A DNA stretch of 64,000 nucleotides, taken from assembly GCA_947498355.1 (NCBI GenBank), contig CANMKA010000006.1, positions 1 through 64,000 of the forward strand, given 5' to 3'. The stretch comes from an uncultured Paraglaciecola sp. GTDB taxonomy: Bacteria; Pseudomonadota; Gammaproteobacteria; Enterobacterales; Alteromonadaceae. Both the position numbers and the translations under genes were made by a program. Below are positions 26,737 through 35,603 of this stretch, in pieces (positions within the stretch are counted from its first letter, which is position 1; each line of letters begins with the position of its first letter). The notes under the pieces were generated by a model that was given only the letters and a program-made list of their open reading frames with translations, was not told where the DNA came from and ran no database searches.

Positions 26737-28812
26737 ATGACATCTTTTGTGCGTAATTGGGTAATACTGTGTTTACTGGTTTTTTCAGTTGGTTGGTTAC
26801 TTGCTCATAGATTAGACGCTTTTAAATTAGAATTAGACCTCCTTGACTCCGCTAACCACTATTCACTGTACGCCGAGTCGTCTTCGAATATAGAACACAC
26901 GTTAATTACTGAGGGCATATCTCCTAAACTTAAATGTCGAGTACAACATAATGCAGAAGAAAATTACTGCGCCCTCACTATTCTACTAAGCGAAGCCGAT
27001 GGTTTTACTAACCTCGAAAATGGCAAAGACTTATCTATCTACCAGACTTTAGATTTGGACATTGATTATTCGACACCGCCAGGCAATCCGAATATTCGGG
27101 TGTCTTTTAGAAATTACAATTCTGATTATACAAAATTTAACGACTATACCTCGCTAAAATACAATACCTTCGCCTTTGAGCCTCAGTTTAATAACTCAAC
27201 ATCTGCAATTCCTTTGTCAACTTTTAGCGTTGAAGATTGGTGGCTTGAAAAATTTAAAAACTCTAAATCAGCCATGTATAACGAGTTTGACAACATAGCC
27301 TTTATCGAAATTTTCCCAAACGAAATCTCAGAAATTTACGATTATGAAATAACAGTTAATCGAATGATTTTACGTGGCGAAACCATTAACGAAACTAATT
27401 TACTTATCGCGATACTCGCCCTTTGGCTGTTATTAATAATTGCTTTGGTTTACCAAAATACCGTTAACCTCAAAAAAATGGCGATTACCGACGTACTCAC
27501 GGGTTGTATAAATAGAAGAGGTCTAACTCTTTGGATAGATAAAAAGCTGTTTAATTTTTATCTACGAGACTCGTTATGTGTTTTTTATGTGGATATTGAC
27601 GATTTTAAGAAGATAAACGACATATACGGTCACAACGCAGGCGATCAACTTCTATGTGAATTCACCCAGATCGTCCATGAAACCATCACGTCTTATACCT
27701 CGGTTGGCCAAAGTTATCGTTTATGTCGATTAGCTGGAGACGAATTTGTCATTGCACTATTCGACTTAACCGAAGAAGAAATACAACCTCTAGCCAAACA
27801 TCTTATTTCTGCTGTAACCGTGCCCATTCAACTCGACACGTGTGTAGTAAAAATCAGCACTAGTATAGGCATTAATTACACAGAGAAAAAACCAGAGAAA
27901 TTTCAAGATTTAATCGACAGAGCTGACATGGCTATGTACTACGCCAAAAAGCATGGTAAAAATCAATATAAACGGTTCGATAAAACCATTGCCAATGATT
28001 TATTTTACCGTCAAAAACTATCTGAAAAAATTAAGTTAGCGTTCGACAAACGCGAGTTTCACCTTAATTTTATGCCAATTTGTGATAGCAAAACTCTTCA
28101 CATAACTAAAGTAGAAGTATTACTCAGAACGGTTAGTGAAAACTTAGAAGGTATTGGACCTGACGTATACATTCCGATCGCTGAAGAGTACAACCTTATT
28201 CACGATATCGACATGTGGGTCATTGAAAAAACCCTGCAAACGATTAAACAAAATACACAATTATTGTCCAACTCCCCTGTTGTGTTTTGTATCAATATTT
28301 CAGCCCTTGAATTACATCATGATCAATTTGTGACTAAGCTAGAAATTTTGCTACGCCGCTACGAAATCGCGCCCGACTTAGTTGAATTAGAAATAACTGA
28401 AACCAGCTTAGTCGATACCAACAGTCGCAGCATAGATACCCTCATGGCTATTCGCAAACTAGGTGTGGGCTTAGCTTTGGACGATTTTGGCACTGGCTAT
28501 ACAGCATTTTCGCAACTGACTAATTATCCGGTAGATTGTTTGAAAATAGATCGCTCTTTTATTCGCGATTTAGATACCCAAAACGAGATACAAGTCACTA
28601 TGTTAAAAGCGGTATTGTCTATTGCTAAAGCCTATAAGCTAGAAACCATAGCAGAAGGCATAGAAACGCAAGAACAACTAGATTTTTTGAGAGATAACGC
28701 GTGTCATCTAGTTCAGGGGTACTTATTATCTAAGCCCATAGAATTTTCGAGCTTAGTGACCTTACTAAAGAGTAAAAAACCTCTAGACCAAAATACAACT
28801 AAACCTGCTTAG
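26737..28812 (+). CDS. membrane GGDEF/EAL protein, paralogue of 11762-13801
   Basis: This 691-residue protein has the same plan as the product of 11762-13801: helix (about 7-24), periplasmic domain of about 200 residues, second helix (about 225-243), GGDEF and EAL. The periplasmic domain shares the C-x10-C pair, the LDLDIDYS stretch and SFRNYNSDY, so the two sensors are homologous. The cyclase motif is AGDEF, and no RxxD inhibitory site is seen. EAL keeps EVL, NISALE, ITETSL, DDFGTGY, KIDRSF, EGIET and QGY. The frame opens at GTG 26713, but ATG at 26737 has AAGGA upstream and aligns gap-free with the paralogue's start. Confidence 0.9.
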   Translation: MTSFVRNWVILCLLVFSVGWLLAHRLDAFKLELDLLDSANHYSLYAESSSNIEHTLITEGISPKLKCRVQHNAEENYCALTILLSEADGFTNLENGKDLSIYQTLDLDIDYSTPPGNPNIRVSFRNYNSDYTKFNDYTSLKYNTFAFEPQFNNSTSAIPLSTFSVEDWWLEKFKNSKSAMYNEFDNIAFIEIFPNEISEIYDYEITVNRMILRGETINETNLLIAILALWLLLIIALVYQNTVNLKKMAITDVLTGCINRRGLTLWIDKKLFNFYLRDSLCVFYVDIDDFKKINDIYGHNAGDQLLCEFTQIVHETITSYTSVGQSYRLCRLAGDEFVIALFDLTEEEIQPLAKHLISAVTVPIQLDTCVVKISTSIGINYTEKKPEKFQDLIDRADMAMYYAKKHGKNQYKRFDKTIANDLFYRQKLSEKIKLAFDKREFHLNFMPICDSKTLHITKVEVLLRTVSENLEGIGPDVYIPIAEEYNLIHDIDMWVIEKTLQTIKQNTQLLSNSPVVFCINISALELHHDQFVTKLEILLRRYEIAPDLVELEITETSLVDTNSRSIDTLMAIRKLGVGLALDDFGTGYTAFSQLTNYPVDCLKIDRSFIRDLDTQNEIQVTMLKAVLSIAKAYKLETIAEGIETQEQLDFLRDNACHLVQGYLLSKPIEFSSLVTLLKSKKPLDQNTTKPA

Positions 28813-28862
28813 CGTGTCCGTTTAGTAGGCAAAGGGAAAGAGCTGTACACAGAAGGGGTTAA

Positions 28863-28888
28863 AAAGCAGGTGCCAATTCACCTGCTTT
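28863..28888. terminator. terminator between convergent GGDEF/EAL and ThuA genes
   Basis: AAAGCAGGTG at 28863-28872 pairs with CACCTGCTTT at 28879-28888 around a 6-base loop. On the minus strand the stem is followed by a run of five U, and on the plus strand by three. Confidence 0.75.
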
Positions 28889-28906
28889 AATTAAAAAAAT
28901 ACGCAA

Positions 28907-29824
28907 CTAGTGGGTGACTTTCCCTGTAGCTGCCCATTCGGTGCCATTAACTAAACTGGTTTGAAACACTTCACTGGTATAAGCCGGTTCACCATGACCT
29001 AACGTGGTGTGAAATACTCGGCCCTTTTTATACGTTAATGCCATCATTACGGGCTCGATACGGCCAGATCCTTTAAAAGCAGGATCGTCATAAGCATTGG
29101 CTAAAATCGTCATATTTTTAGCAGGGCCACGTAGGCTATTGTATAACTCATCTTTGGTTTGCATCCATGTATCTGGCATATTTTGGGTGATAGGATGATT
29201 TTTATTAATAATAGTAATTTCGAAAGGCCTGTGGCTACCATGGCCACCCGCATCTCCTTTAGAGGTGTCGACTATCTTCTCGCCATTTTCGGTGAAATAT
29301 ACGTAAGGACCATCAGTTTCGTTACGGCCCCCCCATCCGCCAAGTCCTATCATCTCATTATAGGCTTTCCATTTTGGAAAAGAGTTATTGGCTGCATGAA
29401 TACTGACAAAGCCACCGCCGTTTGCCATATAATCTTCAAATGCATGCTTAGTCGATTCTGGCCAAGGCGCTGCTTTCCAACCAAAATTAGAAATAACCAC
29501 GTCATAATTGGCAAAGTTTGGTTTAAAATCAGGATCAGTTTGAGGCTCATCTACGGGAATGTAGGTTTTGCCATCTTTTAACTGGTATTCGCTAGTTAAC
29601 TCGTCACTCTTCCATGTATACACGGTTCGATACACATCAACGTCAAAACGCCCTGTTTGCTCAAGAGTTTGTTTCATCATTTGAGTAGATTTAGGCCAAA
29701 CCACGTGGTTGTTTTGCCCATCGACAATAAGCACTCTAAGGGAGTGGTCAGTTTTGTCGGTAGACAGACAGCCACTTAACACAACGGCTGAGCATACTAA
29801 AACTGCGCGTTTAATCATTTTCAT
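28907..29824 (-). CDS. ThuA-like domain lipoprotein
   Basis: This 305-residue protein has a signal peptide and lipobox (VLSGC, acylated C19). The rest is a ThuA-like, glutamine-amidotransferase-fold domain (LIVDGQNNHVVWP, YDVVISNFGW, GGGFVSIHAANNSF, GRVFHTTLGHG). ThuA proteins are linked to sugar and polysaccharide use in many marine bacteria, and the exact reaction is unknown. The histidine of SIHAA and the final TLGHG are conserved in this family. It is transcribed alone. Confidence 0.85.
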   Translation of the reverse strand: MKMIKRAVLVCSAVVLSGCLSTDKTDHSLRVLIVDGQNNHVVWPKSTQMMKQTLEQTGRFDVDVYRTVYTWKSDELTSEYQLKDGKTYIPVDEPQTDPDFKPNFANYDVVISNFGWKAAPWPESTKHAFEDYMANGGGFVSIHAANNSFPKWKAYNEMIGLGGWGGRNETDGPYVYFTENGEKIVDTSKGDAGGHGSHRPFEITIINKNHPITQNMPDTWMQTKDELYNSLRGPAKNMTILANAYDDPAFKGSGRIEPVMMALTYKKGRVFHTTLGHGEPAYTSEVFQTSLVNGTEWAATGKVTH

Positions 29825-29930
29825 TTGTTTACCTGATTTATAGTTATTTTCTAAAAGTAGACATTACAACATCTGGCTTTCCAGAGGAAAACCATTACCA
29901 TGTAATCATTGTAATCAAAAAAAGAACTCC

Positions 29931-31496
29931 ATGGAATTTGCATTTATCTTATTAGCGTTTATTTGCGGACTTGCACTCAAGCTGGTTGGCTTACCAACTT
30001 TAATCGGATATCTACTGGCTGGATTCGCTCTCAACTACTTTCAATTTACTGCATCAGAATCTCTGCAAAGCATTGCTAATTTTGGTATCACCCTGATGTT
30101 ATTTACCATTGGCCTAAAGCTCAATGTAAAAGATTTATACAAACCCGAGGTTTGGGCTGGCAGTATTTCTCATACCCTAGTCTGGGTATCAGTAATGAAT
30201 CTGGTGTTAATTGGCTTAGCATGGTTAGGCCTAGGGATGTTTAGCCAGCTAGATTTTTTTACTCAAGCCTTGTTAGCTTTCTCGTTAAGTTTTAGTAGTA
30301 CCGTTTGCATAGTCAAAATATTAGAAGAAAGCGGCGAAATTAAAACTAGGCATGGCAAATTGGCCATTGGCATCTTGGTGATGCAAGATATATTTGCCGT
30401 ATTATTCTTGGTGGTAGCAACAGGAAAAATCCCATCTATTTGGGCATTTGGGCTATTCGCCCTGTTATTTGCAAAACCTATTTGGTCAAAAATACTTGAG
30501 CAAGTAGGTCATGGTGAGCTAATGGTGCTTAGCGGATTTTTATTAGCTTTTGGGGGCTATGAATTATTTGAATTAGTTGGCGTAAAAGGAGACTTAGGAG
30601 CACTAGTGGTTGGTATGCTAATCGCAAGTCATAGCAAATCTACTGAGCTTGCCAAATCTCTAATGAGCTTTAAAGATTTGTTCCTAATTGGTTTCTTTTT
30701 AACGATTGGTCTTACAGCTCTGCCTACCATCGAGTTGACCCTAACTGCGTTAGTTCTCTGCTTGTTTATCCCAGTTAAATTTTTATTGTTTTTTAAATTA
30801 TTTACCCTGCTTAAACTAAGGGCCAGAACCAGCTACTTAGCTAGTTTAGTGTTGTCAAATTACAGTGAATTTGGATTAATCGTTGTTGCCCTCATGGTAA
30901 GCCTAGAATGGATCAGCCCAGAGTGGTTAGTCATTGTTGCTATGGCTGTATCCTTCTCATTTGTATTCACTAGTTTTGTGTATAAAAGCTCACACAATCA
31001 ATTCAACCAATACAAAGATAAACTCAAAGCACACGAGCACCCCACCCCCTTACTAGAAGACACCTATGTGCAACCCGAGAATGCCGAAATCATTGTGATC
31101 GGTTTAGGACGAGTGGGCAAAGGCGCGTATGCTTCGCTGCAACAAATGGTTGGCGAAAAAGTTTGGGGTATGGATGCAGACCCCGCAAGAATAAGCAAAT
31201 TACAGAATCAAAACTACCAAGTTATGGTCGGTGATGGCGAAGACATAGATCAATGGGAAAGTATGGATTTAAGCGAGGTTAAACTCGTTCTACTGGCGCT
31301 GCCATCAATTCAAGATATTTGTAACATCACAGAACAACTCAAGCATGCGCAGTACGCGGGAAAAATCGCCTCTATTGCCAGGTATGAGGACGAGATCGAA
31401 CCTTTGCTCAACGCAGGTTCCGACAAGGTATTTAACTTTTTCACTGAGGCAGGAACCGGTTTCGCAGAAGAAAGCTTACAGATATTGAAAAATTAG
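29931..31496 (+). CDS. CPA2-family cation/proton antiporter with TrkA-N domain
   Basis: This 521-residue protein has an N-terminal Na+/H+-exchanger domain with about 12 helices (1-355), including FSLSFSSTVCIVKILEESGE, and a C-terminal NAD-binding TrkA-N domain with the GLGRVG motif near 389-394. It resembles KefB/YbaL-type K+/H+ antiporters. Ion specificity and glutathione gating are not established from the sequence. It diverges from the ThuA-like gene over 106 bases. Confidence 0.88.
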   Translation: MEFAFILLAFICGLALKLVGLPTLIGYLLAGFALNYFQFTASESLQSIANFGITLMLFTIGLKLNVKDLYKPEVWAGSISHTLVWVSVMNLVLIGLAWLGLGMFSQLDFFTQALLAFSLSFSSTVCIVKILEESGEIKTRHGKLAIGILVMQDIFAVLFLVVATGKIPSIWAFGLFALLFAKPIWSKILEQVGHGELMVLSGFLLAFGGYELFELVGVKGDLGALVVGMLIASHSKSTELAKSLMSFKDLFLIGFFLTIGLTALPTIELTLTALVLCLFIPVKFLLFFKLFTLLKLRARTSYLASLVLSNYSEFGLIVVALMVSLEWISPEWLVIVAMAVSFSFVFTSFVYKSSHNQFNQYKDKLKAHEHPTPLLEDTYVQPENAEIIVIGLGRVGKGAYASLQQMVGEKVWGMDADPARISKLQNQNYQVMVGDGEDIDQWESMDLSEVKLVLLALPSIQDICNITEQLKHAQYAGKIASIARYEDEIEPLLNAGSDKVFNFFTEAGTGFAEESLQILKN

Positions 31497-31510
31497 GTAC
31501 GTAAGCTGAT

Positions 31511-31529
31511 TAAAACAAGAATCATTACC
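31511..31529. promoter_or_regulatory. weak Fur-like half-site upstream of the bacterioferritins
   Basis: TAAAACAAGAATCATTACC matches the 19-base Fur consensus at 13 positions, mostly in the right half (AATCATTA). It lies about 100 bases before the first bacterioferritin gene. The left half is poor and the region AT-rich, so this is only a candidate. Confidence 0.2.
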
Positions 31530-31630
31530 ACTATGTATCACATTGTTTTATAAAGATTTTTTTGAATTTTAATGGTCATAAGTGAATCGGTAAGCTATAC
31601 TTTGCCCAAATCTCGCATCAGGACAAAATT

Positions 31631-32104
31631 ATGCAAGGCGACAAACAGGTTTTATCTACATTAAACGAAGTGCTGACTTATGAGCTGACTTCAATTAATC
31701 AATTTTTTTTACATGCCCGTATGTTCAAAAATTGGGGGTTTGAAAAGCTAAATCAAAAAGCTTACAAAAAATCGATAAAAGATATGAAGCAAGCCGATGA
31801 GCTTATCGAGCGGATCTTATTTTTAGAGGGTTTACCTAATCTACAAATGCTTGGCAAACTCATGATAGGTGAACACACCGAAGAAATGCTTAATTGCGAC
31901 ATGACATTTCAAAGCGGTCAAATCCCGCTTCTAAAAAATGCCATTAAATTATGCGAAGAAAAACGAGACTTTGTATCCAGAGATTTATTGGAATCTATCT
32001 TATCTTACGAAGAAGAGCACATCGATTGGTTAGAAACCCAAGTATTCCAAATCGAAAATCTAGGTATCGAAAACTACCTACAAGCTCAAGTAGAAGAGGA
32101 CTAA
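31631..32104 (+). CDS. bfr: bacterioferritin, haem-type subunit lacking ferroxidase ligands
   Basis: This 157-residue protein is colinear with E. coli Bfr. The haem-ligating methionine is present (M52). Of the six dinuclear-iron ligands it keeps E18, E127 and H130, but residue 51 is Asp, 54 is Gln (normally His) and 94 is Gln (normally Glu). The centre is therefore probably inactive. It lies three bases upstream of a second Bfr gene with the opposite pattern, so the two products likely form a mixed 24-mer for iron storage, as reported for Neisseria gonorrhoeae BfrA/BfrB. The mixed shell here is inference. Confidence 0.9.
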   Translation: MQGDKQVLSTLNEVLTYELTSINQFFLHARMFKNWGFEKLNQKAYKKSIKDMKQADELIERILFLEGLPNLQMLGKLMIGEHTEEMLNCDMTFQSGQIPLLKNAIKLCEEKRDFVSRDLLESILSYEEEHIDWLETQVFQIENLGIENYLQAQVEED

Positions 32105-32107
32105 ACG

Positions 32108-32575
32108 ATGAAAGGCAATACTGTAATTATTGAAAAGCTCAATGGCTTGTTAGCGTTTGAACTTGCGGCAATGGATCAATACTTTATCCATTCACAAATG
32201 TATGACGACTGGGGCTTGAGTAAGTTATTTGCGCGTATCTCTCACGAATTTGACGACGAAAAGGGCCACGCCACTAAGTTAATTGAACGTATCCTGTTTT
32301 TAGAGGGTACGCCTAATATGGTTAACCGCGATGGCTTGGAAATTGGCACAGACGTTCCATCAATGTTAGCTAGCGATTTACGGGTTGAATATGCAGTAGC
32401 CGATGCCCTAAAAGATGCAATCGCCACCTGCGAAGCCGAAAAAGATTTTGTTACTCGAGATATGTTACTGGTTCTGCTAGACGATACAGAAATGGACCAC
32501 GCTCATTGGCTAGAGCAACAACTTGGCCTTATCGAACGCTTAGGCTTACCCAATTATTTGCAATCGCAAATGTAA
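32108..32575 (+). CDS. bfr: bacterioferritin, ferroxidase-type subunit without haem ligand
   Basis: This 155-residue Bfr keeps all six ferroxidase ligands: E18, E51, H54, E94, and E128 and H131 (the ExxH pair shifted by one residue relative to E. coli 127/130). Position 52, the haem methionine, is Lys, so it should not bind haem through that residue. It starts three bases after the preceding Bfr stop (TAAACGATG), so translation is probably coupled and gives comparable amounts of both subunits. The ferroxidase subunit would oxidise Fe(II), while haem from the partner could aid iron release. Confidence 0.92.
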   Translation: MKGNTVIIEKLNGLLAFELAAMDQYFIHSQMYDDWGLSKLFARISHEFDDEKGHATKLIERILFLEGTPNMVNRDGLEIGTDVPSMLASDLRVEYAVADALKDAIATCEAEKDFVTRDMLLVLLDDTEMDHAHWLEQQLGLIERLGLPNYLQSQM

Positions 32576-32603
32576 CCCTAAGGCAAAATTGGTGGTCTTC
32601 AAC

Positions 32604-32643
32604 TTTTAAACCGACAGTTAAGAGTTCAACTGTCGGTTTAAAA
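32604..32643. terminator. hairpin downstream of the bacterioferritin pair
   Basis: A 16-base perfect stem, TTTTAAACCGACAGTT at 32604-32619 and its complement at 32628-32643, encloses an 8-base loop. It lies between the convergent bacterioferritin and 32684-33190 genes and could serve both. U-tracts are only three to four bases on each strand, so it may be a weaker terminator. Confidence 0.6.
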
Positions 32644-32683
32644 AACTTGGGGGTTATGATTTTGCTAACGCTAGGTTATTCAA

Positions 32684-33190
32684 TTAGTACTCAGTAGAAA
32701 AATTGAAAAAGAAGGGCGTTTTTCGCCCTTCTTTATTTTGTAATGTCACAACAAGTTGCCAACGCATTTTGGGCTCACTGCAAGCTCCCAAAAAAAACAC
32801 GCCTTGGTATTCGTGTAGGCCGTCTACTAAAGTGGGTTGGTCGAGTACAATTGCAGTTTTACCCATGTACATATTGATGCCTTGTATCCATGCATCACGA
32901 ATTGAAAGTTCTGGTGGCATCCGGATAGTCAACCTGTTTTCTTCTTCAAGCTCGATAGATGCGGCTCGACTAACACTAATCTTTTGGCTATTAGTACTCA
33001 AATTGCACTGAGTTTCTTCATCGAAATTGCATTGCTGAGATTCTCGACTATTAGATAGTGGTGAAAAATGAATCAGCAGACCAACTACACACGCAATAAT
33101 TAAGGTAAACACTGAAATTTTCAGAAAAAAGGAAGAATTCACATCGCTACTAAGGTTAAAATGTCGTGTCGGTAAGTTTGATTTAAACAA
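32684..33190 (-). CDS. unknown single-pass membrane protein
   Basis: This 168-residue protein has one membrane segment near residues 23-42 and an extracytoplasmic domain of about 120 residues. Two cysteines (near 54 and 62, in CNFDEETQC) may form a disulfide. The end of the domain (RWQLVVTLQNKEGRKTPFF) looks beta-rich. I do not recognise the family. It lies next to the divergent cbb3 oxidase operon, which may be coincidence. Codon use and length suggest a real gene. Oddly, an intrinsic-terminator-like hairpin sits within its last 18 codons. Confidence 0.6.
   Translation of the reverse strand: MFKSNLPTRHFNLSSDVNSSFFLKISVFTLIIACVVGLLIHFSPLSNSRESQQCNFDEETQCNLSTNSQKISVSRAASIELEEENRLTIRMPPELSIRDAWIQGINMYMGKTAIVLDQPTLVDGLHEYQGVFFLGACSEPKMRWQLVVTLQNKEGRKTPFFFNFSTEY
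32708..32734 (-). terminator. terminator-like hairpin inside the end of the 168-residue gene
   Basis: AAAGAAGGGCG at 32708-32718 and CGCCCTTCTTT at 32724-32734 form a perfect 11-base stem with a 5-base loop. On the minus strand it is followed by a U-rich run (CTTTTTCAATTTTTC). The coding frame continues through it to the stop at 32684. A transcript ending here would lack a stop codon. Confidence 0.55.
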
Positions 33191-33223
33191 AGTTGACTAA
33201 CAAGCATTTAATACTTTCTTTTG

Positions 33224-33260
33224 AGCCAATATAACCCTAACATATGTAAGGTTATTGGCT
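33224..33260. repeat. imperfect inverted repeat upstream of ccoN
   Basis: AGCCAATATAACC at 33224-33236 and GGTTATTGGCT at 33250-33260 are complementary apart from two extra bases on the left. The repeat lies about 110 bases before ccoN and could be a regulator site. It does not match the FNR consensus. Confidence 0.35.
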
Positions 33261-33295
33261 GTCTTAAAGTTATTTCAAGTGTTTAGAACGCTAAA

Positions 33296-33320
33296 AACAG
33301 GTGCGAAGCGAGCGCCTGTT
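33296..33320 (+). promoter_or_regulatory. leader hairpin upstream of ccoN
   Basis: AACAGGTGC at 33296-33304 and GCGCCTGTT at 33312-33320 form a nine-base stem (one G-U pair) with a 7-base loop, followed by TTCTCTT. It ends about 50 bases before the ccoN start. It could be a leader structure or weak attenuator. Confidence 0.35.
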
Positions 33321-33370
33321 TCTCTTAGCGAGTGGAAAATTTATTGTTAATAGAGTGGAAGAATCATTAA

Positions 33371-34807
33371 ATGAGTGATGCTATTCAAGTACATCCCGAA
33401 TATAACTACAAAGTAATTCGGCAGTTTGCGGTCATGACCGTAGTGTGGGGCATAATAGGAATGGCAATAGGCGTGTTAATTGCTGCTCAGCTATACTGGC
33501 CCGCACTTAACTTTGACACACCTTGGCTAACCTTCTCTAGGTTACGCCCCCTTCATACTAACTCGGTAATTTTTGCATTTGGTGGATGCGCACTTTTCGC
33601 TACATCTCTATATGTAGTTCAACGTACCTGCCAAGTTAGGCTGTTTAGTGACAAGCTAGCCTCATTCACCTTTTGGGGATGGCAACTCGTCATAGTGTTA
33701 GCCGCAATCACACTTCCCATGGGCTTAACCAGCTCTAAAGAATACGCAGAACTTGAATGGCCTATCGATATTTTAATCGCCATTGTATGGATGTCTTACG
33801 TAATCAACTTCTTTGGAACTATGATTATTCGTAAGGTCTCACATATTTATGTAGCAAACTGGTTCTTTGGTGCCTTTATGCTAACCGTTGCTGTTTTACA
33901 TATTGCAAACAGTATGGCTATTCCAGTTTCACTCACTAAATCTTACTCATTGTATGCAGGCGCTGTGGATGCAATGATTCAGTGGTGGTACGGTCACAAC
34001 GCTGTTGGATTCTTCTTAACAGCAGGTTTCTTAGGCATGATGTACTACTTTGTGCCTAAGCAAGCAGGTAGACCGGTATTCTCATACCGCTTGTCTGTAG
34101 TCCACTTTTGGGCACTAATTTCGCTTTATATTTGGGCAGGTCCTCATCACCTGCATTACACTGCTTTACCTGACTGGACACAATCTTTAGGTATGGCTAT
34201 GTCGATTATCTTGTTCGTTCCTTCGTGGGGCGGGATGATCAACGGCATCATGACTCTTTCTGGTGCATGGCATAAACTTAGAACTGACCCTGTACTGCGC
34301 TTCTTAGTCGTATCTTTATCATTCTATGGCATGTCGACGTTCGAAGGTCCTATGATGGCAATTAAAACGGTTAACGCGCTATCACATTATACTGACTGGA
34401 CAATTGGTCACGTTCACTCAGGTGCATTAGGTTGGGTTGCTATGGTATCAATTGGGTCAATTTATCATCTGATCCCTATCCTGTTTGGTAAAGCTAAAAT
34501 GTATAGCATCAAGCTAATCAATACGCATTTCTGGTTAGCCACAGCTGGGGTAGTACTTTATATAGTTGCTATGTGGGCGTCGGGTATTACTCAGGGCTTA
34601 ATGTGGAGTGCAATTAACGCTGATGGCACCCTTACTTACAGCTTTGTAGAATCACTACAAGCCTCTAAACCTTTCTATCTAATGCGCTTCTTAGGTGGTG
34701 TTTTAGTTGTCGCGGGTATGCTCATTATGGCCTACAACGTATTTAGAACCATTAAAGGCCACAGTTTGAAAGAGCCTGAATTTCAACCTGATGCGCAAGC
34801 AGCATAA
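33371..34807 (+). CDS. ccoN: cbb3-type cytochrome c oxidase subunit I
   Basis: CcoN is the catalytic haem-copper subunit of the high-affinity terminal oxidase used at low oxygen. The 478-residue protein has about 12 helices. Haem and copper ligands occur in [29 protein letters not shown] and [11 protein letters not shown]. It is first in an operon with ccoO (15 bases), ccoQ and ccoP. An upstream FNR site, usual for this operon, was not found. Confidence 0.97.
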   Translation: MSDAIQVHPEYNYKVIRQFAVMTVVWGIIGMAIGVLIAAQLYWPALNFDTPWLTFSRLRPLHTNSVIFAFGGCALFATSLYVVQRTCQVRLFSDKLASFTFWGWQLVIVLAAITLPMGLTSSKEYAELEWPIDILIAIVWMSYVINFFGTMIIRKVSHIYVANWFFGAFMLTVAVLHIANSMAIPVSLTKSYSLYAGAVDAMIQWWYGHNAVGFFLTAGFLGMMYYFVPKQAGRPVFSYRLSVVHFWALISLYIWAGPHHLHYTALPDWTQSLGMAMSIILFVPSWGGMINGIMTLSGAWHKLRTDPVLRFLVVSLSFYGMSTFEGPMMAIKTVNALSHYTDWTIGHVHSGALGWVAMVSIGSIYHLIPILFGKAKMYSIKLINTHFWLATAGVVLYIVAMWASGITQGLMWSAINADGTLTYSFVESLQASKPFYLMRFLGGVLVVAGMLIMAYNVFRTIKGHSLKEPEFQPDAQAA

Positions 34808-34822
34808 TAAGGAGGCCAAATA

Positions 34823-35428
34823 ATGAAAAATGCACATGAGATAATTGAAAAAAATGTGGGTCTTCTGACTATTCTGATATTAGTCGCCATCAGTTTAGGT
34901 GGTATGGCACAAATTACGCCGCTAATGTTTCAACAGCAAACCATGGAGCCAGTCGACGGATTAACTCCCTACACTGCGCTGCAAATGGAAGGACGCGATA
35001 TATATATCCGTGAAGGATGTGTGGGCTGCCACAGCCAAATGATCCGTCCTTTTAGAGCCGAAACAGAACGTTACGGCCACTACTCTGTAGCCGGTGAATC
35101 TGTGTGGGAACATCCATTTTTGTGGGGTTCAAAACGAACAGGTCCTGATTTAGGCCGTGTTGGAGGAAGATACAGTGATGACTGGCATCGTGTTCACCTT
35201 ATCAATCCAAGAGATGTGGTACCCGAGTCAAACATGCCAGGCTTTCCTTGGTTAATGGAAAATACCCTAGATGGCGAGTTAACCGCTAAAAAACTGTCTG
35301 TGTTTCGCGATTTTGGCGTACCTTACACAGATGAGGACATAGCAGGAGCCAAAGCTGCCGTTCAAGGGAAAACTGAAATGGAAGCGTTAATTGCTTACTT
35401 ACAATCACTTGGCACGGCGTTGAAATAA
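34823..35428 (+). CDS. ccoO: cbb3-type cytochrome c oxidase subunit II
   Basis: CcoO is the membrane-anchored monohaem cytochrome c of the oxidase. The 201-residue protein has one N-terminal helix (12-34), the haem-binding CVGCH at 66-70 and an axial methionine in [11 protein letters not shown] perfect AAGGAGG lies seven bases before the ATG. The final residues end one base before the ccoQ start. Confidence 0.96.
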   Translation: MKNAHEIIEKNVGLLTILILVAISLGGMAQITPLMFQQQTMEPVDGLTPYTALQMEGRDIYIREGCVGCHSQMIRPFRAETERYGHYSVAGESVWEHPFLWGSKRTGPDLGRVGGRYSDDWHRVHLINPRDVVPESNMPGFPWLMENTLDGELTAKKLSVFRDFGVPYTDEDIAGAKAAVQGKTEMEALIAYLQSLGTALK

Positions 35429-35429
35429 T

Positions 35430-35603
35430 ATGGATTACGCACTCAGTGGCAGTATTTACACGGTTGTCGTGTTTGTAAGTTTTATTGGAATTGTTATTTG
35501 GGCTTTCAGTAAAAAATCAAAGGCAAACTTTGATGAAGCCGAAAAACTGATATTTGACGATGAACCCCAGCAGAAGAAGCAGGAGTCGAAAGTAGATGAG
35601 TAG
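35430..35603 (+). CDS. ccoQ: cbb3-type cytochrome oxidase small subunit CcoQ
   Basis: This short frame encodes 57 residues: MDYALSGSIYTVVVFVSFIG leads into one membrane helix that ends at AFSKKSKANFDEAEKL. The single helix with a charged tail and the position between ccoO and ccoP identify CcoQ/FixQ, which stabilises the complex. It starts one base after the ccoO stop and overlaps ccoP by eight bases. Confidence 0.92.
   Translation: MDYALSGSIYTVVVFVSFIGIVIWAFSKKSKANFDEAEKLIFDDEPQQKKQESKVDE

Noticed and set aside
29159..29581. 140-codon plus-strand frame
   Set aside because: It is antisense to the ThuA-like gene, which has clear motifs and a lipobox.
33264..33278. TTAAAGTTATTTCAA as an FNR box upstream of ccoN
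   Set aside because: The half-site spacing is one base too long and the left half matches poorly, so it does not fit TTGAT-N4-ATCAA.
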